Notes: generated by a model not told the origin, from the letters alone. DNA of 64,000 nt from Epiperipatus broadwayi (GCA_028023455.1 JAQFVV010012507.1:2119456-2183455), one strand, 5' to 3'; counted from the stretch's first letter, positions 38,560 through 52,006 are shown. Program-made: numbers and translations.

Positions 38560-38960
38560 TTTAATGTCACAGAATGGTGCTGTATGCATAAGAACATTTA
38601 TTGAACGGATATATGAACAAATTTGACTTTTGATAGCAAAGACCTTAGAAACAAGCTGAATTGGAGTTGTCAAAATGAAATCCCATAAAAATAATATCTA
38701 GAGTAATGACATTAGTATGACGTCATTGGGAGAAAACTATTTAAACCCTGATCTTTGTTTGGACCTTCAATTTTTGTCTTGATAATTAAACTATATAAAA
38801 GTTAATGTGCTATGTATGTCAATAATTGTATTTAAATTTATAATTATGGATATAATGATCTAACTTTGTAAACATTTGCTCAAAAGACTGTATGTCTTTT
38901 CAGAATCTAAGTAATATTAGATAAAATAATCTTATTGTGTTAAATATTAAATTGAAGTCT
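38560..38960 (+). promoter_or_regulatory. Possible solo LTR or promoter with CRE and TATA-like box
   Basis: A perfect palindromic CRE (TGACGTCA, 38718-38725) is followed 12 bases on by TATTTAAA (38738-38745) and then 'ccctgatctttgtttggacc'. This CRE-TATA-leader order is common in LTR U3/R regions. No second LTR, coding region or target duplication was found, so this may be a solo LTR or a chance arrangement. Confidence 0.3.
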
Positions 38961-39312
38961 TATTATATAATTCATAGAATATATGAAAATTTTGATCACT
39001 GTTAATGTTCCCTAAGTAAAGCATTATTAATGCTATAATGTTTTAATTATTTGAGTACTTTGTTTAAAGAAAATGTCGCTAAAATGAATAAATTTTTGAA
39101 AGCTGTTAAGTTGGAGTATAACTGGATTTAAATACAATGTCTATGTATACATTACTGGAAACATTGTGGGATTTCCAGCAAAATCTCAAAAAGATTTTGA
39201 ACTGTAAATTATTATTTTTGTGTGTATTTATATAAAATATATGAGTAAATTCCATGGAATTATAATTTGAAAGACAAACCATATGAGAATAGAAGCAAAA
39301 TTAAAGAGGTAG

Positions 39313-39315
<3 letters not shown>

Positions 39316-39350
<35 letters not shown>
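39316..39350. repeat. (TA)n microsatellite
   Basis: A TA tract inside a small direct duplication: 'acaaaattaaacaggtagtat' and 'gcaaaattaaagaggtagtat' border it. Confidence 0.85.
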
Positions 39351-41539
39351 AAATTAAACAGGTAGTATAATTATATATATTTAGAATGTGTTTGTTTTAA
39401 TATACAGGAAAATATAGCATTACCAAAAAGAAAAGATTAAAGTAAATAATAAAATCAAAAACAATATATTTCTAATTATAATTTATTTAAATAAAAGTAT
39501 GTTTGTTTTCTTTGTTAATAGTTTTTAAAAATAGGTTTTCTATATTAATATTTAGGGGTCATATTAATAAAAATATACATTTAATAAACATTTATATTTT
39601 ATATATGTAAATTAATAAGCCTATGCTTATTGCAATAAGAAAATAGTGAACAAATTAAACATACTTATTAAATTTTGAAAATATATTTTTATGTATTTAT
39701 TTGACAATATTTTTGCTAGTATAATATATTTTTCATTTTGATTTTTTCTGGTGTATCATTCATAACACATGATAGTTACATTTATAAATCCATATAACAC
39801 GTATAATAGTTAAATCGTAATTAATTCAGAATTAAATTACTCTACAAGGAATATTCTATTTGCTATTTAGTTTTTTTATTTTTGTTTTATTGTTATTGTT
39901 TCTGTTAATACATTTTTATTTTTGTTAATTAAATTGCTTCTCTGTGATTTTTGGTCATTAAATTATCACACTCAACATTAATACAAACTTTATGAGTTCT
40001 CTCTGTATAATTGTTTTTTATTATTACTCATATGTTATATTATTAGCTAGCCAGAACATTAAGTAAAACATTTTGGATGTTTTGTTCATTTTATTAACAT
40101 TATATTATGCAGTCCAAGTAGAGTCTAAATAAGGTCTTTTATTAGAGATACATGTTATTAAATTTGGTGCTAATAAATGAGACATTTGGTTAATATTTAT
40201 TAATTAATATTTATTTATATTATTACATTTTGGTCTTATATCATATGATATAATAATAATTAGTCTAAGAACAGTTCATCAGTTATATTTTTTCATTATA
40301 GTGGCTAAGTGATGTATAAAAGTTAAGCTAATATTTTGTTAGTCACTATCCAATTAAGATAATTTATTCAATTACATTTTTGGTGTCCACTATATGAGAG
40401 GCAAATTAATTTATTTTTATTATTGATTTATTTTTATTTTATACTATTACAAGTTGGTATCTAATGTTATGGAAATTTGAAATTTTTTGCTTAATTTTAT
40501 AACAATATTTAGTAAAATGTTTATTCATTAATTGTCACTGTTTATTTTTTAAGTTTTGTTTGTTTGTGTGTGTGTTTAAATATTCAATATTTATTGTAAA
40601 TTTTGAGTCTGTAATAATGAATCAATTTTTTTTTTTGCTATAGGAAATGATTATAATTGTTTTATTTTTTATATAATTTTTTTTATTTGAAATTTATGAA
40701 CAGTTTTAAGGAGTCTTGGGTAAAATTGTATATTATATTTATAAATCTTACCTTTTAAAAATTGTAATCTTATACTATTATGGTAGATCTCTAATAAAAT
40801 AACTTGCCAAATAGTTAATTAATTAAACTAAATTAATATTTAATTTTAGTACAGAAACTTAGTACAGGACTTAGTTAAATTAAATTTATTACTCATAATA
40901 TAAGCAATTATAACTTTCTTTACTTTTACCCCTTTTTTGTGATTTAATCTATATTTAATTTAATTTAAATTTCATTTTCTAGTAATAAAATAAATAGATC
41001 TATCCTATAGAGCTATCCTATTCACGAGGCATATTGCAAATTATTATTTATCAGCTTTAATTTTGACAAATATTCCCCCACCACCATTATAGCAATTAAA
41101 ATTATAGCTTTCTGTATGAAAATAACAAATTAGAGGAAGGAATTAGTTATTTCATTTTTAACTAGATAGCTTTAAACATTTTTTTATAATTAATTACTTA
41201 TAAAAATTACAATATCCAAAAAAAAAATCCAGATGTTTTGTAAAATTGGTACCTATTACCTATGTTTAGTGCCCTCCTCATACTTTTTATAATGATAGCT
41301 TTAGATCATCTTTCATGATAATTATTCTTATGTTTATTATAAAAACTAATTTTAGGAAATCTGTTACACTTTAGCTATTTTACATGCCCAGTCTAAAGGA
41401 AATATGCTCAAACATTTGTAGCTTAAATGTCATCGTATTTAGCATGTTTAAAACATATCAGATGATCTTATTATTTTACTATTTTTTAAATGTTGTGGAA
41501 TATCTTTAAATAAAAATTTTCATTTTATCAATTAACAAG

Positions 41540-42225
41540 ATATTTGGATACTGTTCTATTTGCTGATGTCAGCCACTTGATGGCATTATTTCTATGCAAA
41601 AATACAGCAATATGCCATTCACACAGTCATTGCTAGGTATTAATTTGTATGCAAAAGCACAGAAAGATGTCGTTTACATGGGATTCTGCGAGGGCCTGCT
41701 TTGTGTTACATACTTTATCGGAATGCTCACATTTCAAAGTTTTCTACAGTAATATATGATGGTAGCTGGACTTCAGTCTGCCACAACTTTTTAAATATGC
41801 ATGACAAAGTAATTAGTTTACACCTCACCTGACATACCATTAGCTACTCACAATTGTAATCCCTTGCCATGTTTCCCTACTCAACATGAAAGTTTCAAAA
41901 AATTCAGAAAGGGTGTGGGCAAACAAGATTTTGGTGAGCTCACACAAAAAGTCATGTTTGCGTGAAAACAGGTATGAGACAAATAAAATGGTTGACTGCA
42001 AAACCCAGACTTTAAAATTGTGGTAACTGGCATCCACAGAAGCTGGCACATAGCATTTTTCAGGACAACAACAGACTCCTACATGGCAAGAGATGTGTGT
42101 GTGGCGAAACTATGAGACTGGAGATTTCCAAACCATCTCACAGTTAAGATGCTCCTTTCAGAAACAAACCTGGTTTGATGGCTCCAGGAGCCGCAACAAG
42201 CTGGCACTAGAGCAAAGACATTAAT
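41540..42225. other. GC-richer unclassified segment, probably a repeat remnant
   Basis: About 690 bases with clearly more G+C and CpG than the surroundings and fairly sharp edges. The longest open frame (41840-42049, minus) is not recognised. Near its right edge it shares the 15-mer GCACTAGAGCAAAGA with the pol end of the Gypsy element (about 62012), which hints that it is a relic of a related LTR element. I could not find convincing pol motifs. Confidence 0.4.
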
Positions 42226-42957
42226 AATTTATCTTTGACATTTATTCTTAAAAAGTTTTTAAAATATTTGGTTAATTTTTGAAGTCTCACATTGCTAATT
42301 TTATTTTTTATTTAGAATATATGTTAAGCATACAAAAACATATCGATTTAAAATAGATAATAACATGGTGTTTTAATAAAATAGTTGTCCTTGTGTTACT
42401 AGCAAATGGCATCCAAATTAATTTGTTTGTGATTTTGATAAAAAAAAACTCGATAATATTTTCTTTGATGAAAGTAATTTTAGATAGTGGGTAATTTGAA
42501 TAACAATTATCAAGAATTAGTAAATTTAAATAAAATTACAAAAATAATAAATGTTTGAAAGTAAATTTAATTTCTTTATGCTTTCTTCAACTTTTATGTT
42601 AATCTTAATCGGCACAATTTTTTTTTATTTTGCTAAAGAAAACTCAAATATAATTTGCTAATTATTATTTTAAACATATGGTTTGATCAATTTATGTTAA
42701 AAAATATATTCTCTAATAATCATTAGTTAAAAGAAAAATATACTAGCCCAGTAATGTTATATTTCTGAGTTTTTGCATAGCAACAACGCCATCACTGGCT
42801 AATAAAACAGTATTGATATTCGAAATAATTCTTACTGAATTACAATTGTATAAGTAAAAGTATTCACATAAATGTTCTAGACATTCATACTGAAAAGGTA
42901 GTCTATATAATTGAAATATAGCTTTTATTTATGCACAATATGCTTTTATTATATTAT

Positions 42958-42959
42958 AT

Positions 42960-43026
<67 letters not shown>
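42958..43026. repeat. (TA)n microsatellite
   Basis: Nearly 70 bases of TA with two interruptions. It abuts the 3' side of the PTCD3 retrocopy. The Tyr-Ile open frame at 42911-43135 is an artefact. Confidence 0.9.
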
Positions 43027-43027
<1 letters not shown>

Positions 43028-43138
43028 CATAATCATAGCACTCTCACTTTATTCTCTCAAAATAATGAGAAGAATTTGATTAAATTTCTACTTTTTCTTT
43101 TCATTTTCAACAATATCTTCTCAGCCTTCAGGTGAAAC

Positions 43139-44945
43139 AGAAGCTCTTTTAATATTATGTCCATTTGCTTGAATTATTTTAATATCTAGAAGCATTTTGA
43201 ATTTATGTTTTTCCTCTTTAGTAAATAAAATGTTCACATTTCCTATTTTAGATAATCACACAATATCTATCCTTCCTAAATCAGCCATTCTTGTTAAACA
43301 TTCTAATGTTCGCACACTATCTTTATTAGAGATATATGCATCATGGAGCTTCAGATGAAACAGTTCCAAAAACAAGCTCTTTATTATTAAACATTGACAT
43401 AACTTGCCAAGATTTATCAAATGATTCGTTTTTTTTTTAATAACTGAATAATGTTACTAAACGATTTAGCTGGAAATTTTCTAAAAGAAGTATATCTTTC
43501 AATTATAGTACAAAGCATCTTTCATATCCCAAGCAATTGTAGCAAATGTATTCTGCAGGCCATTTTTTATATTTGGTGCATCAATCATTATATTTATTAA
43601 ATCCACAGAATGTTATCATGTATCTTATAGTGAAAATTAACAATATCTGACCAATGACAAGGTGCATATTGATAAGCATTACAAATACCACCTGTGTTTA
43701 TTAAATCTTGCATTATCTTTCATTCAGATGTATAAAGTTTAGAACCATAACATTATAAATGTCGAAGATTTTGTCAATATCTTGAGTCTGAATTAGAAAC
43801 TGAAAAATATTCATCTAATAAACAGATTCTTTAAAAGAATCACTTAATATAATCCGATTATTTTTTACATTTAAAAGATCATTCAATTGGTAAGCCAAAT
43901 GATTTGAATAAAAGTTACAACATTCCATAGCAGTGATAAAATTAACATCTTCATCTCTAATTTTCATTTCTTCTCTTCTAAGTAATTTAAAACTGATTCA
44001 AAAATAATAACACCTGTTGAATGTTTGATTTATAGTAAAAAAATAATAAAACATTGCTGGACTTGGTTCAAAATTACATTGTTTTATTTTTGGTAAGATT
44101 TTTGAAGCCAATGTTTGAACTTGTTTAAATGATGGACTTTTTGTAGCAACACATGGTATTAAATGTTTTTAAATTTGGTTTTACATTCATATCATTCATA
44201 TGCTTATCTATTTCTTCATCATTCCCATCTCTGTTCATCTCTATCTTTTAAAAATATAACAATCTTTAATATAGCATTGTAAACTTCCACATCAATAATC
44301 ATATTTTTATCCTCTTTTTCCTGAAACAGATTAAAAGTTTCGTTAACATCCAAATGTTTAGCCAGGCCAAAAATCACAGCCCCATAAGAATTTTTATTTT
44401 TATTTTTAATTTTATTGAAAGCATGTTCTGCTTGATTATTATCTGTTCAAATTTGCATATTAGTCAATGTAATTATTTTGTGAAAACACTGCTCTTCTAA
44501 AAAAGTAGAACTAGGAGGATCATTATTATTATAGAAACATAATAGATCTAAAAGATTTTGTTTTAAATTCACATCGACTTTCTTTCCAGAGTTACACAAA
44601 TTATTATAAACTTACATGGCAGTATTGACTGCTAGGTCTTTTAATGGACTTTTGAAGAGTTTCTTCAGATTTCATATTAACATTTTTTAAATTATCAGGT
44701 AAATCAAACATACACAGTGCAGTTTCATAAGCATTAAAGTATTGAGGAAAAATTTCCATAATGTATCTAGTTGATTTTTGACCATAATCTTTAGAAAGTG
44801 AAAACACCCATTTTGCTGAATTGCTGCCAGGAATAAAAAAGAATCATCCATGTACTTATAATGAGTAATGGTAAGATGTCTTTTTACAGTGCTGATGCCA
44901 AGAGTTTTTAATATATCAATTGGTATTTTTTTAATGTAATGAGGC
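43139..44945 (-). pseudogene. PTCD3: Processed pseudogene of PTCD3 (mitoribosomal protein mS39)
   Basis: The minus strand carries, without introns but with stops and frameshifts, almost the whole of a PTCD3-like protein. PTCD3 is a PPR protein of the mitochondrial small ribosomal subunit. In order: KYMDDSFLF..PGSNSAKWVFSLSK (human [20 protein letters not shown]), STRYIMEIFPQYF (KFIINSYPKYF), VYNNLCNSGKKVDVNL and LLDLLCFYNNNDP (LLDLLCYYGDQEP), NNQAEHAFNKIKNKNKNSY (NNAERIF..EKNEHSY), DVEVYNAILK, VKPNLKTFNT, CNFEPSPAMF, DEDVNFITAME and HLAYQLNDLLNV. Stops include TGA at 44447-44449 and one at 44604-44606. C-terminal matches fade towards 43139. Absence of introns points to retrotransposition. A poly(A) tail is not obvious; a (TA)n tract sits where it should be. 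The live parent gene is not in the window. Confidence 0.85.
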
Positions 44946-44994
44946 CTAATTATCTTTTATGATTAGTATTTTATCAATATATAGACTGTCAGCA

Positions 44995-45290
44995 CTAAAA
45001 CACCAAGATGGTGGGTGAATATTTGGTTATATAAAGAAATAAAAGAAATGCTTTTTTGGAACCCACTTTGAATAACTGCTCATCATTAAGCATGAAAGAT
45101 GCCATTTCAATATGACTGTCCCATCTATGACTAACAATAGCACTAACTAATGATATATTATACATCAAAATCATGCTAAGCATTAATGAAAGCTACATTT
45201 AAATTATAAAGAACTACCTTTTCTGTACGAATGGCAAGAACATTTATGTGATTAGTACAATTATTTAGAAAAGGAGGGAACACAATCTTG
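44995..45290 (-). other. Unrecognised open segment upstream of the PTCD3 retrocopy
   Basis: The minus strand is open over 44995-45183 (contains IVSHRWDSHIEMASFMLND) and further open in another frame to about 45290 (NNCTNHINVLAIRTEK). It has more mixed composition than the surrounding intron. It could be a 5' continuation of the retrotransposed transcript or an unrelated element. No family recognised. Confidence 0.25.
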
Positions 45291-45520
45291 GTATTGATTT
45301 AACATATAAGTAAAATAAAATACCAGACTTTTTTTTTTGCCCATAAGAAATGAACTTTAATAAATAAATAACTTACAAGTAAGTACATATTTATTAAAAT
45401 ATAAGAGCAAATATCTTTATTTTTAAAACATAAATACGTTTTTTTTATTTTCAGTCTCTATGTTTATATTCTTCATAGATACCATCATTAATTAACTTAG
45501 TTAAAATTATATAAAAATAA

Positions 45521-45557
45521 TTTGTATATATATATATATATATATATACAAATACAA

Positions 45558-45604
<47 letters not shown>
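45521..45604. repeat. Paired (TA)n microsatellites
   Basis: Two TA tracts (about 45527-45548 and 45568-45604) are separated by 'caaatacaaattaatttt'. Confidence 0.85.
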
Positions 45605-45606
<2 letters not shown>

Positions 45607-47399
45607 AATTGAAGCAATTTTATAGTCATCTGTATTAAATAAAATTATTTCAGACTAATTACTGAACAGCTTTATTTTGAGAAAATGTAAAATTTGGCAG
45701 TATGATGATAATTTAGAGGAAGAATGGGATATTGTTGCTAAGCTTATGTGTTTGTGTATATGAGTTCAACATACTAAAATAAATAGAGAGAAAAATATAA
45801 CTATATCTAAATGGAAATATTGGGATATATTATTAAATTAATGTTCTATTTCTTGGGGAATGTGATGAGAAAAGTAAAATCAATTGTTGCATACCATTAA
45901 ATTAATTTTTCAAATTTAAACACAGTTGTAAAAGATCAAATAATAGTCATTATAAATTTAGGATAAATGTTTGAGGCTATTAGATTAAAGCTTTACAATC
46001 AAAGTTATTTTGAAATTAATAAAGTGTTTGTCATGCTGCAATACTTAAATATGTAATAAACTAATTTACATATGTCACTTGTAAGTTTATCAAAAAATTA
46101 CTAATAAGAAGGGAATGAGCATCTTAATTAACCAATCCATTATTTCAGGTGATGGACCATTGTCTGAGAAATCTAGAAAGTTAATTTATGTCTTTCATCT
46201 TCTACTGAAAAATTTTGCTAATATTTTTTTTTTTTTTACAACTTTAAAATTCACGTATAGATTTTTTGTAATATTTTAATTTCAAAAAAATTCAAAAGAT
46301 GTCCAGATAATTGAATAAGTGCGAATTTCAAAGTTTCTGAAGCCACATGCTGATAATTGTATATTTGGTGATCTTGAACTTTGTGCAATTACTTTGAGAA
46401 AATATTATGATGGTCTAAGAACTTGATGTTTTGAAACATTTATGATTATTTTTGTATTGTAATTGTGTAATAATTATTAGAAATCAAAAAGTATATTATT
46501 ACATATTTATTTGAGTAATGACACTTTAGAGAATGCAACTGTGGGAAATTCAATGCTCTAGAAAATGTCATCACTAAATAATCTGATTTAGCAATATCAT
46601 AAAAATTATTAAAAAATTGTAAATATTTAAATCATAATTTGATTGATTTAATAATTACTGAAAACAATTCATTCAGATTTTTAATACAAACATCAAACAA
46701 AAGAAGATTTTGTTCATTTTGCAAATTGAATCTGCTCCACCTGAAATTTGATGATGTGACAGCATTTTGTTTTGGTTAAAATCTAATTTTTATAATAATT
46801 TAGAAAATGAAATGTGATTTTTTTAAAATTTATTTAATTTCTAAACAAAAATAACTATCAAATGAGACCAAATGTATTATATTCTTATAAATAATAATGG
46901 GTTGATATTAAAGTGAAAGCTTAAATCTAGTGAGAACAAAGAAATTATCATAATACAGGAGGAAAGTTTTATTATATACACCAACATAAAAAAAGAAACT
47001 GATTAAATAACAAATTATTTATTGAAGCTAGAAATTATATGTGATAATTAATTGATTAAAAAGAGAGATAACAAACAATTGCCAAGTATTTTTAAAAATA
47101 AGTTTTATTCAGATTTATTATTGAAACTACAGCTGAGAGTACATCAGAAATTAAAGGGCTATTAGGAGAGAAAATGAACTGCCAACAACTGTCTGTATAT
47201 AAATTACCATAAAATAATACAATTGGAGAAGTGTAAAACATTATAATATCTTCTGTGCTGAAATTGATTTATGAGCTTAAGTCGATAATTGTTGTAATCT
47301 TGTCTCTAAGAAATATTATTGGGTTGCTAGATCTTTATCCAACTATATTGCTGGCAGTGAATTGAAGAAATTCAGTTAAGAATTTATAATGCCTGAAGA

Positions 47400-47530
47400 A
47401 TCCCGCACCAGCTTGGTGTAGTTAGTATAGGATCCAACTTGTGATCATGAGATTCCAGGATTGATTCTGGTGCTCAAACTTCTTATGATCTGAGCAATAA
47501 GGCCATTAGCATTTTTGTTTTTTATATTTG
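47400..47530 (+). mobile_element. tRNA-derived SINE (candidate)
   Basis: TGGTGTAGTTAGTATAGG fits the Pol III A box (TRGYNNARNNG, one mismatch). About 35 bases on, GGATTGATTCT resembles the B box (GGTTCGANNCC). The unit starts GCACCAG and its end has CTGGTGC, an inverted pair. After the tRNA-like head comes an unrelated body and a T-rich tail. It does not fold as a normal tRNA, so it is a SINE or tRNA pseudogene. Confidence 0.55.
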
Positions 47531-50500
47531 AAAAAATATTTGTTTGATGCAAATCCTTATATTCACATAAGAGAAAAAGAACTAGCTATAATAATGAAAT
47601 TAAGAACAAGAAATTTAAAAGAATGTGCAACAAAGGATACAGTTGGCCAAAAGAAGTCAGCAGCTAAGATTCTGTAGTGAGATTATTTGAGAAGTTTATA
47701 AGCTAGAGTTGACATAAATAGAACGAATAGTATAATATTACAAATAAATCTGTATAATTGTGTGTGTATATATATATATATTATCAAATTTATAAATAAG
47801 ATTTTATTTTGTAAAGAGTTAATTATATTTTTAAACTTTATTAATAATTTAGTTTATCATAACTGTAATATTTAAAATGTTTTGCATAGGTAATTTTCTT
47901 TCTTTTTTTTTAAGTGCAAATAATTATTGTCATTTGGAAATAATATTATATTGTATGGAAAATATATACTTTTTATGATGAGATGATTCTTGTATATACA
48001 TATTTTGTGTCTGTGCATTTATATATACACACACACTTGGATTACATTATTTTACTAATTCTTTCAAAATATCAGAACATTTGAAGACATTTTTGGTTGT
48101 GTTGATCTTGACTTTTCAATCCTCAGAAAGTTATGTTTCAAAAAGCTCTTTAAGGGGAAAAGGTTAAAGACAAGGGAAAGAAGCCATGTTGTCAGCACTT
48201 ACTAAGCTTAATTTTAAGAGTATTTTAGAAATGAGATTGTCTATGTGTCTTTTCATCCTCATTAAATCTCTTTATTTTTAGAGCTGTAGCATTTACTATT
48301 AAAATGGTCTCCCATTAAGCTTGATACAGAAAAGATTAACACCACATATTTCCATTGGTGAAACATACTGCAGAAAGTAATTTTAATTTAAGAAAGATTA
48401 GTTCATTTTCATATGAAAAGTTTGGCACAAACAATTCGCATATATGTATATGTGTAGTGTGCGAAATATGTTATAACTACCGCAGTTTTTAAACTGAATA
48501 AAGATTCATTTGTGTTTGCTTGGAAGGGAGTATTTGAATTAAAATTTTGATATTTCAACCTTTTATTATGTTGAAGAAGATAAAAGGAATTAATAATTAA
48601 AAAATCTAAGGATAATTTGCAAGAATTTTAAATCAAATTTTAGCTTTATTTTGTGTGTGTGTTTGCATTTACTTCTATGTTTAATGATAAGTTGAGGTTT
48701 CTAAGCAATGGAATATTATGATCAAACAATGATAATTGGTAATTTTGATGTTTGTCTATGACTGCTTAGCATTTTAAAAATATAATTTATTTTTTTGCTT
48801 GTCTTTTTTAAAAAAAAATATAAGTAGTTGCTTGGGAAACAATGTTACCCTCATTCTCCAGAAATGAAAGATCCAGCTTTATTTGAAAATCTTAAGCTCT
48901 GAAATCCACTTTATTACCACACTAAATCACTTTGGACAGAATTTTATAATTAAAACTATATAATGAATTTAATATTTTATTTACTTTTGTGGTAAAATAT
49001 TGCTTTTAAGATGTTCTCATCCTATTACTTTAATAAAACTTGTCATAGTGATTGTGCAAATGCATCGTGAGCTTGTATCAATAGGAAATCATTTATAGAA
49101 GTATATTTATAAGTATGGTTGTAGTAGTTTTTATAAATATATGTATAAATAATTAAAAATATTAATGCTTTAACAATTTAGATATTTTTACTTTTTGTTT
49201 TCAATTAATTAATTAAGCAAAGCAATGAAAATTAATATGTAATTTTTTAAAAATTATATATTCAATTAAAAGCAAAAAAAGCTATAATTTAGTAATTGTT
49301 TAATAATATCACTCTCAGAAAAGAGAAAAATATATAAAATAATTATTTTATAATTATTTTTTACATTTTGATTTGTGCCAATCATCTATTAGTATTGGTA
49401 AATAAAATGAATGTGTTGGAAATCATCTGCATTTTATTTTCAATAATTAAAAATATCGAAGTATATAACTGTTAACAATAGTTTTTTTTTTTTCAAAATA
49501 TCTTTTTATGGCATACATATAATATTGTTTTAATATATAGTATTTATTATTGAGAAAACAATTTTTTAAGTGTTAAACATTGTAAAAATATGTTTAATAT
49601 CCCTGAATTTGACTTGCTTGCAAAGGGGTCAAAACATAATTTTGGAATAAAAACTAAACTATATAAACCATAAAATTTTAGTGTTTTTAATAATACATAT
49701 AAAACTATAATATATAAATGATAATATATTAAATGACATATTACTCAGTGTGATTTATATGATTTCTATGCCAAAATAATGCATAAAAAAGTTTCAAGAG
49801 CAGCATGGCCTTTATTAATTTGATCAAGACATTTTACCTTGGTCAAACAGATATGTAGGAATGATTGAAATTATCTGTTTTTTAATGAAGTTCTGTTCAA
49901 ATTTAAAATACTGGTTTCACTTTCAAAACATGTACATTGTTTAGATATTAATATAATATTACTATTATTCATAAACATCAAGTAATTATTATTTAAATAT
50001 GAAATTATTAAATTTCTTAATATCAATATTTTTATCAATCTCTTATTCATGTGACTTGTTTAAACAAATGTACATTTACATTTCTATTTTATATTAAGTC
50101 ATGTCATAAACAATGAATGAAAAACATTAGAAAAATGTATTTTGCTTATAAAGGTGAGTTTGTAAGATCTTAATTTAAAAATACATTATTTAAAGTTTAT
50201 TAATCCATATCATGGAATGAGAGAAAAAAATATTATTGATGTTGAAAAAATTCAAGGCATATAAAATGAAAACTGTTATTAAACAAGGATATGCACATCC
50301 AACATAGTTTTCCATTTTTATGACAGTAGACTTTGGAATAATTTATCAGCAGTTTCATGTAGCAGCATTTAGATGGGATAAAGATTTGATGATGGCTTAT
50401 ATAATTTTAACTGATTAAAACAAAAAATTACATCTTCTTAGCATTTAAATTTATAGCATGCTATTGATTGTGGGATATTTCTGTCAATTGAAAATGTGAT

Positions 50501-51648
50501 CTAAAGAATGATCTTAAAAGTTTTGAATGCATCTATAAATAATGATTTAGTACTTAGTTAAAAAAAATATTTTGGCTGATGTCACTATTTTTTTTGGAAA
50601 TCTGACTTTATTTAATTAAATGTTTGAGTGTTGAAGTGTAACACAAATTCTAATCTGCTACTATTTCATTTAAGGAGTTTAACAGTAGAATATGTATCTT
50701 GATAATATTAATACTGCAAATAAATTATTTGCATATATGACTTATTTTGTCCAAACTATTGCACAGAAATGAGATATGTGACCCTTATAGTTATAACACC
50801 AATTCATTAGAAGAAAATTGTTTAAGGTTGATTCATAAGATTTTAAAAATACAATGGCAAGAATATACAATCAACTGGTAAAATTTTTCGCTCCATGGAT
50901 ATGATGCTGTTGAATATACTATTGTAAATTATATCTTTTTAGATTTGACATGTGAAGCAAATGAATGTAATTGAATTTCTCAAAAATGAGTAATTTATGA
51001 TATTTTTGAGCACAGTTGTCATATGAGAGGCAGATGTCATTCGCATTATAAAGATTATTTTAATGATAATTCAAAGAATTGCAGTATCCATTGTTTTCAT
51101 TGAAATATATGATTAGACATAGAATACAATGGAGAACTACTACTAGGAAAGTATTAAAGTTTTCAAAAAAAAATATGTTTGCTATAAACAAACTAAAATA
51201 TCAAATATATTTGGATTTATTTGTGGTTCAGGAATGTTGAACTTTTTATTTTTTGTCTTTATGTTCTTTTTTTTTTTTAAAAAATTAGAATAACTGTTCT
51301 TGTTTAAAAGTAGCCAACACATTCTGTGTGTGTACTTATAATATCAGACAAAATGATATATAATCAAACAAAACACTGGAATTAATTCTGCATTTTTTAA
51401 TATTTTAATAAGTAAAAGCTATAATAAACTTATATGACATTACTGCCATTCTGAGTAGCAATTTACAGTAATTCTACCTGTAAATTGCTATTCAGAAAGA
51501 CTATAATATCATAAACTCAATATAGATTTTATTTATTTATTGGGTATATTGAAAATTATAGAATTAATTCCAATGTTTTTAGTGTATAATCAGCAGCAGC
51601 CACTCACAAATGATTATGACAACTTGAACTTCAAGAACAAAATATTAA

Positions 51649-51683
<35 letters not shown>
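51649..51683. repeat. (ACT)n trinucleotide microsatellite
   Basis: About 11 uninterrupted ACT units. Confidence 0.95.
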
Positions 51684-51934
51684 TTTCAAAAAAAATAACA
51701 TAAAAAAGAGTTTGTGGTGACTATACAGAAATGCATTCATATATAGAATAAATTCTTCATTATTCTGCTGGTTTAATATTTTGTGATGCTTTTAACTTTT
51801 CTTGCAGAAAATTTATTTTCTGAAATATTTCACTGTGGTGTCTAATTGTGCTTTTTCACTGTACTCTATTTTCCACCATCTTTCCCCAATGAAACAAGCA
51901 ACATTGTTGCTGGTCTGATCATTGACAGAGCATA

Positions 51935-52006
51935 GGAGTTGAGTTTATATCTTTAGATTCTCAAATATAAAATTTCAAGGCAAGTGCTCTAGCCAACTGT
52001 GCTATT
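51935..52006 (-). mobile_element. tRNA-like remnant, possible SINE head
   Basis: The minus strand has TAGCACAGTTGGCTAGAGCAC, an exact A-box match, followed by 'cttgccttgaa' as in a tRNA anticodon arm. The B box expected about 50 bases on is poorly preserved (near 'gatataaactcaac'). It is too degenerate for a functional tRNA. Confidence 0.45.

Noticed and set aside
42911-43135. Tyr-Ile-rich open frame (and the similar one at 1074-1352)
   Set aside because: Translation of (TA)n microsatellites.
47405-47475. Functional tRNA gene
   Set aside because: The A and B boxes are approximate, and the T-arm and acceptor stem cannot both form, so it is a SINE or pseudogene at best.
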